The notes under the pieces are model-generated. The model saw only the letters and a program-made list of their open reading frames with translations, was not told where the DNA came from and searched no databases. Source: Symbiodinium natans (Eukaryota; Sar; Dinophyceae; Suessiales; Symbiodiniaceae). Taken from it: a stretch of 64,000 bases of DNA. The stretch lies in NCBI GenBank assembly GCA_905221605.1, contig CAJNDS010001890.1, positions 1,059,501 through 1,123,500 of the forward strand. The letters run 5' to 3'. Made by a program: the position numbers and the translations under genes. This document shows, piece by piece, positions 1 to 13,300 of the stretch. Numbering within the stretch: position 1 is the first letter of the stretch; each line of letters opens with the position of its first letter.

Positions 1-143
1 GGCTAGCGTTCTACCCTCCTTACAACCCTTGGCAATCGCGCTGCGCAGTAGTTCTGCGACAGCACGTGGAAGTGTTGAGGGCCCAGGGCTGCAACCACTT
101 CTTGGCCTTTCCTAGAAGAGCTCTTCTCGGCTGGTTTTAGGGT
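1..143. CDS. Exon island at the left edge, strand unresolved
   Basis: Ends at TTTTAGGGTTTCGGG. Plus reads FYPPYNPWQSRCAVVLRQHV and on to LRAQGCNHFLAF; minus has two open frames. The left boundary is outside the window. Confidence 0.3.
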
Positions 144-859
144 TTCGGGTTCACCTGCCTGCTTGCTGGACAAGGGCTACAGACTACACCAAACTCTCGG
201 GATTTTTTTGGCATTCTGACACCCCTTAACCCTAAATTACTGTAGCCTGAAAGCTAAACTGCGGCTTGGCAAGGAAAGGTTAGCGGTGCAGGGCCGGCTT
301 TGGCATGGTCACATCAAAAGGGTTCAACTGCAAGAGTCTGGCGTGAATTTACAGTCTCGGGGTTGAGATGGGGTGGGGTATGGTCGAAGAGGGTTAAGGT
401 GGCTTTGTTCAGGGGCCAGCCTGTCTAAGGGAGGACGGCGTTTGGGTGGTTTGGGGTTTCGGTACCTTAAACCTATACCCCCCTTAGAACCTTAATCAGA
501 ATAATATTTCAATATCCTCTTGGGCTTTATATGAACAAAAAACTCCCAAGGCGGACATAGAAACCCCAACCACCATCACCACAACAGCTTCTGCATCCTC
601 CTGCCTGGAGCACGGACTGAAGCTCTTGCTCTGTTGCTGGGAGTCCGAATGGGTTGTCCTTGCCGGGTATGCTTGCGTAAGTTGTGCCCTAAACCCTAAA
701 CCCCAAACCCTAAACCCGCCCGCCACCCCTCTCACCTCTGTTGGGGTAGGCGGGCGCACCTGCCAGGCACACTCCTGAGAGGGTCGCCTGGCTCGAGTCG
801 CCTAGCTTGTCTCAGATACAAAGCAGTACCGGAAATTGAGGGGGGGATCCTTTTCCTGG

Positions 860-1045
860 CGCCCTGGCCCTGGCCCTGGCGCCCTGTGGCCCTGGGCCTG
901 GCCCTGGCGCCCTGGCCCTGGCCCTGGGCCCTGGCCTTGGCCCTGGCCCTGGCCCTGCTGGCCCTGGCCCTGCTGGCCCTGGCCCTGGCCCTGGCCCTAT
1001 CCCTGGCCCTGGCCCCTGGCTGGCCCTGGCTGGCCCTGGCCCTAG
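860..1045. repeat. (CTGGCC)n minisatellite
   Basis: Hexamer CTGGCC/GGCCAG and variants for about 185 bp, nearly 75% GC. All frames are open, so the ORFs through it are not evidence of coding. Confidence 0.95.
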
Positions 1046-1094
1046 CCTTAAAAACCTTGGTAGGACCTCAAACCTCAAACCCTCCCACTGGCAC

Positions 1095-1610
1095 TGATTT
1101 TTGCAATTGCGAAAACTCTTCACGCCCTGAAATTTTCTGTGAGAAGGCCCTTCGGCCCAGACCGTCCCCTGCGCAAAACCTGAGGGGGGGTCCTTTGCCT
1201 TCTGCCCACAAGTGACCTCCGAAATCAAGGGACACCCTCGGCACCCCCTCAAAGTCGCAAATGTCCGAGGCAGTGCCAGTAAGCAGGGGGGTCTTAAACC
1301 CTTCCAGTAGGCAGAAGGCTGCCAAAAAAGGCCCTGGAGCCTGAAAGGTCCGACCCCTCGCTTTGACCGCTCTAGTGAGTTTCGTTCTCTGGCCAAGTGA
1401 ACTTCGGCGTGGGGGGGGGGATTCTTGCAAAACCTGCAGACTCTTCACGCCCTGAATTTTCTCTGAGAGGGCCCTTCGGCCCAGACCGTCCCCTGCGCCA
1501 AACCTGAGGGGGGGGATCCTTTGCCTTGTGCCCCCGAGTGACCTCCGAAGTCAAGGGACACCCTTGGCACCCCCTCAAAGTAGCAAATGTCCCAGGCAGT
1601 GCTCGACATG
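1095..1610. repeat. Direct repeat, period about 340 bp
   Basis: The block from ACTCTTCACGCCCTGAA through CAAATGTCCGAGGCAGTGC (1110-1277) recurs at 1440-1605 with about 90% identity; a third partial copy starts near 1612. No gene recognised. Confidence 0.85.
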
Positions 1611-1987
1611 CTGCCTTCTGGCCCCAGATGATCTCCGACTTCCTAGTGTCCCAATCAGCCACTGTTCCCAAGTGACCCCCCCAAGAAATCGCCAACAGCT
1701 CGCCTCAAGTTCGGCAAGTGTTCACGACTCGCACATATCCCAAGCTTTCGCAGTGTTTTATCTTAGTGTGCTCTGAACATGTTCGATATGTGAGATTTGA
1801 ATGGCTGGCTTGGCTTTGGCTGGCTCCGGTTTGGTTTCGTGATGAGTATTGTTTGGGTGGCCTCGGGGTGGGCATGTCTTCACACTTTTGCGTTCAGCTG
1901 ACCAATGCTACACCCTAAACCCTAAACCCTAAACCCTAAACCCTAAACCCTAAACCCTCAGTTGCAGAAGTATACACATATGCATAC

Positions 1988-2044
<57 letters not shown>

Positions 2045-2880
2045 CACATACACATACATATACATATACATATATATTACATATATACACACATATGTAT
2101 TTACTATATATATATATATACTTATACTTATCTTTATGTTATATTCAAATTCATATATTTGTATTTATGCTTATACTTATATTTAGATTACAATATTTAT
2201 ATTTATATTCAAATGTTTATATTTATACTGATATTTATATTTTTACTTATATTTATATTTATACTTATGTTGATATTTCTTTATTTATCATATCTTTCTG
2301 TGTTTATATGATGCGCTTGGGTTTTTTGGGGTTTAGGTCGCAGGGTTGGGGGATCAGCGTGCACGTGTTGTTTGTTGCGCTTTGAAGTGCTGGCATGTGT
2401 TACCACAGTTAGGACCAACATGATTCAGACCGAGAGGGCGTAGTCCACAAAGCTGCATCCAACAGGACAAACGAGGATCCTTCTTGTGCAGTTTCCGAAG
2501 GGGAACTACAGCGCCACAGTTTATATTACCTCAGGAGGAAGATTTCAAAGCTGAAAGGTACTTTACTCGACTGCTCTATAGCTCGGTTCCAGAGTAGCTA
2601 CCTTGCAATAAGCTGGCTACCTTTGTCTGTTGAAACGAGCTTCTGAACGTGAAAGAGGACCCTAAACCCTAAACCCTCAACTCTAAACCCTAGCCCACTC
2701 TGCGTCCTAGAAAGGGTGAGGATCCCGAATCCCTGCGCCCTCAACGGCCAAGCAGAGGGAACACTACCCCTTAAACCCGTAAACCCCTGAGCCCTTAAGC
2801 CCTTAAACCCTTGAACCCTTAAGCCCTTAAGCCCTTGAACCCTAAACCCCAAAATCAGGGTCCCCCCTCCCCCCCCAAAC
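1611..2880. other. No gene seen
   Basis: Holds the last partial direct repeat, a TA-rich microsatellite, scattered CCCTAAA and CCCTTAAAC units (2660-2850), and no convincing exon. Confidence 0.5.
1985..2290. repeat. (TA)n / (TATATT)n microsatellite
   Basis: Fifty bp of pure TA, then TACATA, then TTATAT-rich sequence, directly following six CCCTAAA units. Confidence 0.95.
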
Positions 2881-5800
2881 TTTCCCGGATCCTTGGGAGT
2901 CTCCTGGGCGGTGCCTTCGGCCAGCCTGGGCGGTGGCCTTGTCTTGAGGCAGAGGCACCGGTTCTAGAACATGATGGTCCTTCCGGGGGGAATAGGGCTT
3001 ATAGGGTTTAGTCAAGGACTTTAAGCTCCTGCATTATCCTCGCTACCAATCCCCCAACGCTGGTGTGTTTAGGATTTAAGGTTGGGGGTCCAACATTCTA
3101 AAGCCAGGATGGTGCACACTTGCCTGGGGCCTCATATGCTTCTCGCTGCGAGATTCGATGAAAATCCACAACTTGCCTTACTCAAGCCACTCCTCCTCTT
3201 CCTCCTCCTCCTCCTCCTCACAACCCCCGCACCCTGCCCCCGGCACAATCGACGAGGTCGGCACGACGATTTCGCCTCCGTTTCAGGCGACGTCACGGAC
3301 GCGCCCACCTGCTGTCACCACTTGTGATTTGGGTTAGGACGTGGTCCGTTAGGCTTGCAAGATCTGGCCCAGAGAGGTTTGTAGGGGGAATAAAGGACGA
3401 CTCTGTGTCCCTAGGTCCGACTGCAGCGCTTAGTGTGAAGGGCTTTTGAACCATTATGACCCTGTCATTCCTCTCTGTGTCTGTCTGCATCTAGTCGCCA
3501 CACGTAGCAAGATGACTCTTCAACTCGTAAATCCCACGCCTCCAAAGAACACTCAGCACCTCGCACACGTGGAAGCCCGAAGTTGCCACACTTACAACCC
3601 CTAAACCCTATAAACCCTAAACCCTACACCCTAAACCCTAAACCCTAAACCCCAAACCCTAAACCCTAATAACCCTAATAACCCTAATAACCCTAATAAC
3701 CCTAATAACCCTAATAACCCTAATAACCCTAATAGCCCTAATAACCCTAAACCCTAATAACCCTCAACCCTAAACCCTAATAACCCTACTAACCCTAAAC
3801 CCTAATAACCCTAAACCCTAATAACCCTAAACCCTAAACCCTAAACCCTAAACCCTAAACCCTGATAACCCTAGACCTTGACAGCAACAGGGGGCCTCGT
3901 CTGCCTGGCGGCCTGCATCTTCTGCCTGTCTCAGGACTTAGTAGGGGTTTGGGGTTTGGGGTTTAGGGCTAGGGTTTAGGGTTTAGGGTTTAGGGTTTAG
4001 GGTTTAGGGTTTAGGGTGGTTACAAGTGAGGTTACAAGCAACTGTAGTTGAAGCTGGTCATAAACCTCTTTTTGGGCACGTCTATCCGATTTACAGGTAC
4101 CCAATTAACTTTCAAGTAGGGCTTTGGTTCTTGGGGAGGGGTATCCTGAGCCCAAGGTCCACAGCCCTCTGTCACTGCAGCCTCAAACCCCCTAAGGACC
4201 TAAGGAACCGAAGTTCAAGGTGTATGTATATACATGATTTAGGGTTTAGGGTTTAGGGTTTATGGTTTAATGTTTTCGGGTTTAGGGTGGCTTTTGGTGG
4301 GTTCCTTTGGTCTCTGCTGAGCCTATCAGGCAAACGTGCGGCCCGGACACTTCGCATGGCCAAACGCCCTGACATGAAGGTATAGACGGAAACCCTGCTC
4401 CTAAAGTTGGCCTCTTGGTGAACAACGTAAAATCTAAGTAAAAGAATCGTGTAATCATATTAAGTACACGTTCAGACACGAATGAACCAGTACATTGTGA
4501 TACGAATTCAACTAACTTGCCCATGGAACCCCCTGAACCCCTGCGAAGTCTGTGAAGTCTGAAGCCTACGGCCGCGGAGTGCCCGAGCAGAGGGCCAAAA
4601 ACCGTCTTTTTTGTTGCCCTCCAAGCCTACGAGGCTCTAAAAAACCCTAAACTAAAAGCCCGGTGAACCCCCCTCCCCTTCCCCCCCTCACACCCCCTAA
4701 GTCCCCCGAAACCCCCTAACCCTCCCCTAAAGACCCCCTAAGCCCCCCCAAGCCCCTTTAACCCCCCAAGCCCCCCCTAAACCCACTAAATCATAACCCT
4801 GAACCCTAAACCCTAACCCCCTATAACCCTGCGGTCCCTGACCCCGCAATGCCTCTTCGCGCCTCGCCAGCGCGGCCGGCTGAACTTCAACCTTCCAAGT
4901 GGGCGCATGCGCTCGAATGGACAACGGATTCCCCCCCTCAACCCTAGTCCCTAGTCCCTAAACCCTAAGCCTCTTAACAATAATAATGATGATAATAATA
5001 AGATAAATAATAATAATAATAATAATAGTAATAAGAATAAGAATAAGAATAAATAATAATAATAATAATGATAACAATAATACAATAGGGGGCCCTTTGC
5101 GGTTTACAACAAGGCAAGGCGTAGTTGCTTTTGTTGATGCGGAGCGACCTGTTGCAGAAGGGGTTCTAGGAACAGTTGAGGCTCCTCAAACTCATTTACT
5201 CCCCTCACGAACAATAACGTCCAAACCTTTGACGTCAAAACCCAAAACCCTAAACCCAAAACCTGCAAACTCACAGCTTTTCAAAGGCCTAGATACCCAT
5301 CGAGAGCTGGGGCCTTATACTTATAGGCTCTTCTTCTTACGGTTGCACATGCAACCAAAGATAGCAGTTCATCCTGAAGACCAAGTGCTGCGACAGCGAA
5401 GCCCAAGACCGGGAAAACATGGGAACCCGTGGCTGCAATTCCACAGCCGCAGCCACAGGTTTAGGGTTTAGGGTTTAGGGTTTAGGGTTTAGGGTTTAGG
5501 GTTTAGGGTTTAGGGTTTAGGGTTTAGGGTTTAGGGTTTAGGGTCTGTAGACGAGCCTGCAGAAAGGCTGGCCAGGCCTGCAAATCAAAGCTGGGTGTTA
5601 AGACCTCCCTACACCCAAGGTCTTTGTTTGACACATCGGGCTTTGCAGGTAGATGAAAAGACTTTGAAACATACTCCTTCTCGCAGTCCCAAACTCCAAG
5701 CCAGACTCGCTGCGTGAAGTTTGGCGCTGTGTAACGACGCGACCAAGGCCTTTTATAGGGAAGGATGAAATGAGGTGCCTTTCCCTTATAGAACCCTGAA

Positions 5801-8800
5801 TAAGTATATGTAGGGATGGAAGGTTCCCTCATTCCCTAACCAGTTGTAGGTAAATCTCTAAACTCGTGACCCGCAGGCCTCTGAGCCTCATAAACCCTCA
5901 ACCGTAAGACCCTAAGACCCTAAGAGTCTCAGACCCTCAAGTCCTGGACTCATCCTGAACCCTGGACCCTGAACCCTGAACCCTAAACCCCAAACCCCAA
6001 ACCCCAAACCCTAAACCCTAAACCCTAAACCCTACACCCTGCACCCTTTTTGCTCTTCACCGGCCCAGTGTTGGGTGCCCAGAGCGCGCATCGATCGTGA
6101 CCAGGCGCCGCCTGAGCAGGATGGTTTGGGGTGTAAAGGTTGGGTTTAGGGTTTAGGGTTTAGGGTTTAGGGTTTAGGGTTTAGGGTTTAGGGTTTAGGG
6201 TTTAGGGTTTAGGGTTCAGGGTTCAGGGTTCAGGGCTTAGGGCTTAGGGTTTAGGGTTTATGGAGGTTCGCAACCCTGAACTATAAGTGGGGTTATAAGT
6301 AGGGTAGCTATAATTAGTTCTAACTGGCTATAACCTTAGTTTAGGGTTTAGGGTTTAGGGTTTAGGGTTTAGGGTTTAGGGTTTAGGGTTTAGGGTTTAG
6401 GGTTGCGGGTTCAGCAGCTCCGGATCGAGCAGTTTATAGAAAAGACATATTTACGGCTCTTATATGACACCCACCCACCCAGAGAACCTCATATTATTCA
6501 TGAAAACAAAATACAAGTATCCTCCAATCATCTCAGCTTCAAAAGGCCTATGCTTGAAACGAACGGACACAACAAAAAACACCTAACTTTGTTTGCCTCA
6601 TTTTCTTGCCATTGCATCTCTTGTGCTGGCCTTGCCCGAAACGAAACCCTACATAAACCCCACACCTTGAGGAGCCAGGCCTTGAGGCCCTGAAACCCTA
6701 AACCCCAGGCCTTGACGCCCTGATACCCTAAACGCCAGGCCTTGAAGCCCTGAAACCCTAAACTTCAGGCCGTGAAGCCCTGAAACCCTCAGCTTGAGGC
6801 CTTGAGGCCCTGAAACCCGAAACCCCAGGCTGAGCATGAGCGCGCCAATTTCTGGCCATGAGCTTTGGGCCATGAACCACGAATTCATTAAGGTTTAAAG
6901 TATCATATGACAGAGAGGTTTCGGGCTTGGGGTCTAGGGTTTGCTTGGAGGTCAATTTGGGTAGTTATAAGTAGGGGTGATAAGAGCCCGAAGTAAGGTT
7001 AGATGTATTAGCTGCCCTGCTTATTCCAGATTCCGGGCATTGGAGAAAGTCGGATTGTTAATGTATGTGTATATATATGTGGTTGAGGATTGTGCCATGG
7101 GGACCAGCCCGGCCATCAGATGAAAGGCTCCAGGCATGTGGATACCAGAAGATGCTTTTACACCACGAACCTTTAGGGTTTAGGGTTGAGATTTGGGTTC
7201 AGGATTTAGGGTTCTGGGGTTTTAGGGATACATCATCTGGACAGGAAGGACTTTAATGTTACGATGCGCCAGCTTAGGTTTGTATGTAATATATGTGTAT
7301 GTATAGGAGTACAAGTCAATACGTATAAACACAAATATGCATACATATATACGTACACATGCGTATGTACATGTCGGTCCAAGTCTATACGTAGGCGTCG
7401 GAGTTCGTACTGCTATGTCAGGTTGGGCTGAACATGCAAAGCCATTAATGGTGCTCGATTTTATCTGCACTGGTTGTGTTTGAAGTTGTGTTTGTACTTG
7501 TTCTTCTAAGCATGATCTGCACAATCTCGATGCTTCCCACTTATGAGCTGCACATGGGGCCCTCCTGGACTCCATTTCAACTCAGCTTGCAACCCGAAAC
7601 ACTACCAAACAGCGGGTTGAAAGTCCTTCCCCCAAGCGCACACGGTACAACCCCCCAAACCCTTCCCCCCCCCCACCCCGGAAACGAGAAACGAAAGAAA
7701 GAAAAATGTGGGTCATGCACAACCCCAACACCTAGAAAGCCGAAACCCCCCATCGCAGGAGAGGACCTTCCCAGTAGAGCTTCCGGCAGCTGCAGCAGCG
7801 CCAGAACTCCTCTCGGGGTCTAGAATTTAGGGTTTAGGGTTTAGAGTTTAGAGGGTTTAGGTGGCAGACTTCTTGCGCTTTCTCTTGGGGGTAGTAAGGC
7901 GCGGGACTACTTGAAGGTTCATGGGTACTTATAAGTAGAGTTAGAAGTACCCTCAAAAGGTTATGACCAATAATTACAGTTATCTTACTGAGAACCCCAC
8001 TTATAACCACCCATGAACCCCCGAGTAAGGCCGGGTGATAGAAGGTTTTGCATGTAATGAATTACAAAATCCAAGCTTTCTTCGCAGCATGAGGGCCAGT
8101 CTTTGCAAGGCTCTGGGCAAAGAAAAGGAAGACGCGAGAGTCTAAGCCCTAGAAAAAACCGGCCTTCACTGGAATGTTCACGGTCAGGGCAAACCCTAAA
8201 CCCTAAACCCTAAACCCTCAACTTCACAGGCAAGCCCAAGAGTTGGTCCGATACGCTTCTTAAGAACGATGCCTCGAGCGCGATACACATGCTGGAAAAA
8301 AAGTCTTAGCAACCAGTCTAAACTGGGGTCTAGGGTTTAGGGTTCAGGATTTTGGGCCTAAACCCTAAACCCTAAACCCTAAACCCTAAACCCTAAACCC
8401 TAAACCCCTAAACCCCTAAACCCCTAAACCCCTAAACCCGAAAAAACTTAAACCCGTAAACCCTAAACCCCTAAACTCCGAAGCCCTGGGCTCCGTGTAG
8501 CGTTCCACAGTGCTGGCATGCAGCTCACCTTCGACCTCCCCAGCACTGGCCAAGCGGAACTGGTGGCCATTGCAGTCCTTTGCAGATTTTAGGGGTTTGC
8601 AGGGTTTGCAGGGTTTACAGGGTTTATAGGCTTTATAGGGTTTCTGGGGGTTTATAGGGTTTACAGGGTTTATGGGGTTTATAGGCTTTATAGGGTTTTT
8701 TTATAGGGTTTAGGGTATAGCGTTCGTGCATCCCCTGGTAAGCATAGTTACCACCCCCCGAGACAGAGGCAAGAATGAGACCTGTGGTCCGTGGTTGAAT

Positions 8801-9129
8801 GAACAGCACTGAAGGGATTGCAATTAGGGCCTGGGCAAGCTGCTTCGCCCTGGCCCTTAAGATCTCCAACCTACATTGTCTACCAGTCGCTTTTGGGGTT
8901 GAGGACTCTAAACCCTAAACCCTAAATCCTCTAAACCCTGAAGCTTTACCCCTGAAGCCTTGAAGCCAGATGCCCTGACCTCAAGTAGATGCTAGAGCAG
9001 ACCATGGCCCTACCATTCCTGCAGCAATCACTGCCTAATCTGCAATAGTGTACCGCAAAAGGAAGCCCCACGCCACTCCCCCACATGCTCTTGGGAGGCT
9101 AGCCAGGCGGCTGCGCACCTGGATGCCAT
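2881..9129 (-). CDS. Weak exon chain, possible gene
   Basis: Candidate first exon 9054-9129 starts with ATG at 9129 (MASRCAAAWLASQEHVGEWR), followed in phase by 8529-8577 (acceptor CTGCAAAG, donor GTGAGC) and 8228-8291 (MCIALEASFLRSVSDQLLGL, acceptor CTTTTTTTCCAG, donor GTGAAG). Further islands keep phase but have low-complexity, arginine- or proline-rich readings: 6061-6111, 5349-5432, 4828-4891 (VEVQPAALARREEALRGQGP), 3883-3925, 2881-2942. No family is recognised. The upper three exons are more believable than the rest. Plus-strand alternatives exist for the 8.2- and 8.5-kb islands (for example AGMQLTFDLPSTGQAELVAI), so even strand is not certain. Confidence 0.35.
3600..3870. repeat. Mixed CCCTAAA / CCCTAATAA array
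   Basis: About 270 bp of C-strand telomere-like repeats, with a 9-mer variant (AATAACCCT) repeated about ten times between true CCCTAAA units. It faces a TTTAGGG array at 3945-4017 across the 3.9-kb exon island. Confidence 0.9.
4978..5085. repeat. (AAT)n microsatellite
   Basis: AATAAT and AAGAATAAG units for about 105 bp. Confidence 0.9.
5460..5545. repeat. TTTAGGG array
   Basis: Twelve nearly perfect units, on the acceptor side of the candidate exon 5349-5432. Confidence 0.95.
6138..6262. repeat. TTTAGGG array
   Basis: About 16 units, some TTCAGGG and CTTAGGG, on the acceptor side of candidate exon 6061-6111; a CCCTAAA array lies at 5980-6040 on its donor side. Confidence 0.95.
7905..8032. 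mobile_element. Family G TIR element
   Basis: CTACTTGAAGGTTCATGGGT to ACCCATGAACCCCCGAGTAA, with inner inverted ACTTATAAGTAGAGTTAGAA and GAACCCCACTTATAACC, and a central ATGACCAATAATTACAGTTA. No ORF. Confidence 0.65.
8330..8475. repeat. Inverted pair of telomere-like arrays
   Basis: TTTAGGG units turn within about 15 bp into CCCTAAA and CCCCTAAA units, a hairpin of roughly 140 bp filling most of the interval between the two exon islands at 8.2 and 8.5 kb. Confidence 0.85.
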
Positions 9130-9524
9130 GCTTGAGGGATCCAGCAGGATGCCTCAGTATCGGGCTCTTGGGGCAAACCCTGTAAGTCCTAAAACCAAGC
9201 CCTAAATCCTAAAATGCACAAAGCCCCAACCCTGAAAACCCTAAAGCCCAAAACACAAAGACAAAAAAAAAACTCGCACCCTAAACCCAAACCCCAAGCC
9301 CCCAAACCCTAAACAGCCTCAAGCCCCAAGCCGTAACACCCACCAAACTCTAACAAACCTCACACCCGAATCCCTAAATCTCAAACCCGAACAATCCCCC
9401 CAAGCCCAAAACCAAAACCCAGCACCGTCATCCCTGAACCCTGAAGGGGTTCAGGCGTAGGACTCCTGGTGCCTCGATCACCATCACATAACATCTCACT
9501 ATGTATACCACGTGTATCTACCCA

Positions 9525-9525
<1 letters not shown>

Positions 9526-9555
<30 letters not shown>

Positions 9556-9580
9556 ATATATATATATTTATTTATTTATA
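9526..9580. repeat. (AAAT)n microsatellite
   Basis: AATAAATA units, then inverted TATTTAT, able to form a hairpin. Confidence 0.85.
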
Positions 9581-9966
9581 TGCAAACATATATAACTATA
9601 ATCATAGCAAGTGATGCGCTTTGTATCATACCATCTCATGTTGAAGCGTATTTCATGCATGCTATGATTCAGTATGTTCAATTTCATCATGCCAAAGCAT
9701 GTCCCATCATATTGTTCAATGTCGTTTTTTCACTCTGTACAACATCCTATCAGATAAAACACGCTATAGTATCTTGTGTATGTGTATACATACATAACAT
9801 CATATACATATACATACACATATACATATACATATACATATACAATATGTGTATTGATATCCCTATAGGCCCTCAGCACTCATATTCACCTTCCCAACTC
9901 GTTTGGGGTCTCAGGGCTGTGGGGTTGTGGGCATCCGCGGATTTAATGCTTGGGCTTTGGGATTTA

Positions 9967-9970
9967 TAAA

Positions 9971-10001
<31 letters not shown>

Positions 10002-10087
10002 GTTCCGAAGATAGGGGTGCCTTTTGAAGAGGGTTCCCATAAGGCGATGATACTATTTTGCGGGGGGTATAGACGAGGTCCCCCCAG
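9967..10087. mobile_element. Family D element preceded by a G tract of about 30
   Basis: An unbroken run of about 30 G is followed by TGTTCCGAAGATAGGGGTGC, GATACTATTTTGCGGGG and GAGGTCCCCCCAG, the D pattern. The G tract seems an expansion of the element's own G-rich terminus. Confidence 0.5.
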
Positions 10088-10347
10088 TTAGGAAGTTGCT
10101 AAGTTCTCTTGAGACGCAGGTGTGACCGAGTCGCACTGAGCTGGAGTGGCCAGACTACGGTGAAACGAACGCCTCCAAAACACCAACAACCCGAAAGCAT
10201 GAAATCCCCCCAACTCCAACACCCAACAAAGAAATGACCTGAACCCTAAACCCCAAACCCTAAACCCCAAAACCCCAAACACCCAAAACACCCAAAACCC
10301 TAAGATTCCAATCAGCTAGGATCCCCCAAGTTCTTGAGAACCCCCAG

Positions 10348-13300
10348 CTAGGAGAAGTAACCCGAAATTCGTTGAGCAAGCTGACCGTAGTGATCCAGGG
10401 CGTGCTTCAGCTGGGCTTCAAGGGAGCCTCTGAGATTCGGGCGGCGGCTCCAAGGGGGCTTGGGATCCTTAAACCCCAACTGTCACTCGCGGCTCAAAAA
10501 GCCACACTCTACTACTACGAATGCCCGGTGACATGGTTTTGCAGCAATGACCTCTACACCCTCAACCCTGAACACTATAAAGCCAATCGGGAATGTCAGC
10601 TGAACTAGCGAAACTTGAAACTACTCCCGCTTCCTGTTGCAAGAACCAGCTACGCCCTCAAAACCCTAATTCCTGAAACCCTAGCCCATCCAGATCTTCA
10701 AAGACTCAATTGAACTTAGAGCGGTTTCAGAAAGAGAGATACTGTGTGTGTGAGAGAGCTTTGAAGTTGAGGGTTGCCATCCACCCAGAAATACGAATTG
10801 ACAGGGCTGAGGTAGCGACAAGGAGGCACTGAATCCAAGCAGCCCGAGCCCCCTTCGATTCTGGAATAGTCCCGAAACGATGTAGGGGCTCACGACTTAA
10901 GACTCAAACCCTACACCCTAAAACCCTAAAACCCAAACCCTATATGAACCCTAGACCCTAAACAACCCTAAACCCTAAACCCCAAACCCCCTAAACCCAA
11001 AACCCTAAACCCCACACCCCCGTTTCGAGGTCCGCACTTCGCGGTACGGCGCAGGCGGCAGTGTGACGAGAGCCATGGAGGAGAATCAGCTCGCGCTTCT
11101 CCTTCGTGGGCCGAAGGCTCCCGATCGGAGGTTTAGGGTTTGGGGTTTGGGGTTTAGGGTTTGGGGTTTGGGGTTTCGGGTTCCGGGTTCGGGGGGTTGG
11201 GGTCCGGGGTCTGGGGTTTGGGGCTTGGGGTCTTGGGGTAAGGTTGGAGTTGAGGGGGCTACAGCATCCAGATTCTGAAGCACAAAACCATGTCATCGCC
11301 TGGGCCTGGCAATGCCTCACAATGCAAAGCTAACTTGGTTGAGCTAAACAGGGCATTGTGCCAACCGGGCTTCGGGGCTTTAGGAGGTTTCGACTTCTTG
11401 GCAATGACTTACATGACAGTTCAAGGTCCACTGACTCTAATGAGACGGATGCTACCTAGCATCTCAAGCGACCAGGGACATCCCTTGCCGGAAATAAGAA
11501 CTGCAACAGGAAAAAAACCCTAAACCCTAAACCCTAAACCCTGTAGAACCAGGCTACATATTTCAATTTAGCTCCCGCAAATTTCAGCAACCCGGAGAGA
11601 TTCGCAAGCTCCTCCGCGGCCAGCGCGGCTGCGTCTGCAATGCTGTCCTGGTGAAAGGGAAGCAGCGACTGCGCATGGGTGGTTACGGCGGACATGCGGA
11701 TTTTCAGGGTTGCAACCCTGAAGGGGCGTCGATCTTTGGGATGATTTTGGTTCGCTGCTTGTGGGGGGTGCTTTTGAGATCTATGGATATGGGTAGGTTC
11801 AGGGCTAAGGCACGATCCAGCTCAGCAAATGCCCGCACGTCAACAGACTATCAGTAGCCCTGTCAAACTCATTGAGTTCGATTACAGACTTGCAACAACT
11901 GAACCACAGGCCCTTGCAAACTCAGCTTTCATTAAAACGAATACAATGCTACCAGCTTCGTACCTATCATCAGAACAAAACACACTAAGAGTAGCTGAGT
12001 GAACAAACGTGTTTAAGCCCTTATTGGCTTCTCGGAGAAGTTGTCTGTCTGAAGAAAAGCTCTCATACCAGGAGTTTGCAGACAGCGGCAGGCTTCACTT
12101 CTTGGGCCTCTATCTTGGTATCTTCGTTGCGGTTTAGGTTGAGTTGAGGGCACCCCCGGTGTTTGAGCCGAAGCCCCAAAACATAGTCTATCATAGTCTC
12201 TAAACCCTTTAAAACCTTGAACCCTCTAAGCCCAATCACAAAACCCAGCTTGGGGCGAGCGTCCACGATGGCCGTGTCAAAGCCGGCAAACCGCAGCCGG
12301 CGGCCAAGCTTGACCTTTTAAGAAAGAATCGCCAGTTTTGGGGGGTTAGGCTCAGGTAAACCCTAAACCTATCTAAATCCTGAACCCTGACCCCTAAACC
12401 CTAAACCAACCACCATGTCAGACCCCCTTTTCCCTGTTTCACTTGGTGAGCTACGGGGATGCTGTGCTGAGGCTCTTCCAAAAGCACGGTCCTTATTTGG
12501 GCCAGTTTCGGGTTTAGGGTTTAGGGTTTAGGGTTTAGGGTTTAGGGTGCCTACTGAGAAGGGGGAGACTAGACGATAAGAGCGCCATGGAAAACCCAGA
12601 TGAGGCTTGGGGATCAAGCACTTAAGACATCAACCAGCTCGACTTGATTAACAAGAGTCTTTCCTCCCCATAGAACCTTAATAAAATCGTTTAATATCCT
12701 CTTGGGCGGCTAAATATAAAAAAAAATAATTTCCAAGGGGGATATAGGAGTCTGCTGGGCATCCATGGTTCAGGGTTTCTCCAGATTTAGGGTCTAGGTT
12801 TTAGAGTTCACAATGTCTCAGGCACATACTCGGAGCCAAGGGTCTTATGAGGCCGCTGCTCTCGAGCCTGTTTCCAACAAAAGTTCGAAACTCCGAACCT
12901 CGAAGTGCTAAGCGACCTTTCTCGCAGTGGCAACTGAAGGAAGAACCCTATCCAGGAGTTTGTCCCCTGCGCGATGCGTGGCGCTTCGGGCATGTTCTTG
13001 GTTGGCTCATGTTGTGGGTTTTGGGTTGCACTTCATGCGCAAGCTTTCACAAACCCGTACCTATCTACGTACACCCTGGTACGCACGGCAAAATGGCTCA
13101 GGGTTTCCCAGAAAGTCTTTTGGTCCTTCAAGCAGATATCCACCCTACGAGTTGGGTTTAGGGGCTAAGGTCCTTACACCCTAAACCCTAAACCCCAAAC
13201 CCTAAACCCCAAACCCTAAACCCCAAACCCTAAAACCCTATACCCCAAACCCTAAACCCTAAACCCTGAAAGCCTGAACCGGGGAGAGCCGCAACCCCAA

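Larger units (their letters stand above)
6112..8227. other. Probable intron, no exon seen
   Basis: Telomere-like arrays (6138-6262, 6338-6404), a worn G element (6265-6345), a run of AAACCCTAAAC(T/C)CAGGCCTTGA-type repeats at 6660-6830, and the G element at 7905. Confidence 0.45.

Noticed and set aside
812-1396. ORF of 194 codons and overlapping ORFs through the CTGGCC repeat
   Set aside because: All frames are open because a stop-free hexamer repeats; the protein is Gly-Pro or Trp-Pro-Ala low complexity.
1911-1957. True chromosome end
   Set aside because: The array is six units long, internal and followed by unrelated sequence; arrays of both orientations recur throughout, so these are interstitial repeats.
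1962-2385. Tyr/Ile-rich ORFs
   Set aside because: Translations of TA microsatellites; likewise at 27715-28096 and 34748-35100.
11063-11333. ORFs encoding GLGFRVWGLGFRV-type peptides here and in many places
   Set aside because: These are translations of TTTAGGG/TTTGGGG arrays, not proteins.
12422-12509. Plus-strand exon SLFHLVSYGDAVLRLFQKHG
   Set aside because: Attractive, but the minus reading fits phases with both neighbours and has donor CAA/GTGAAA; kept only as an alternative.
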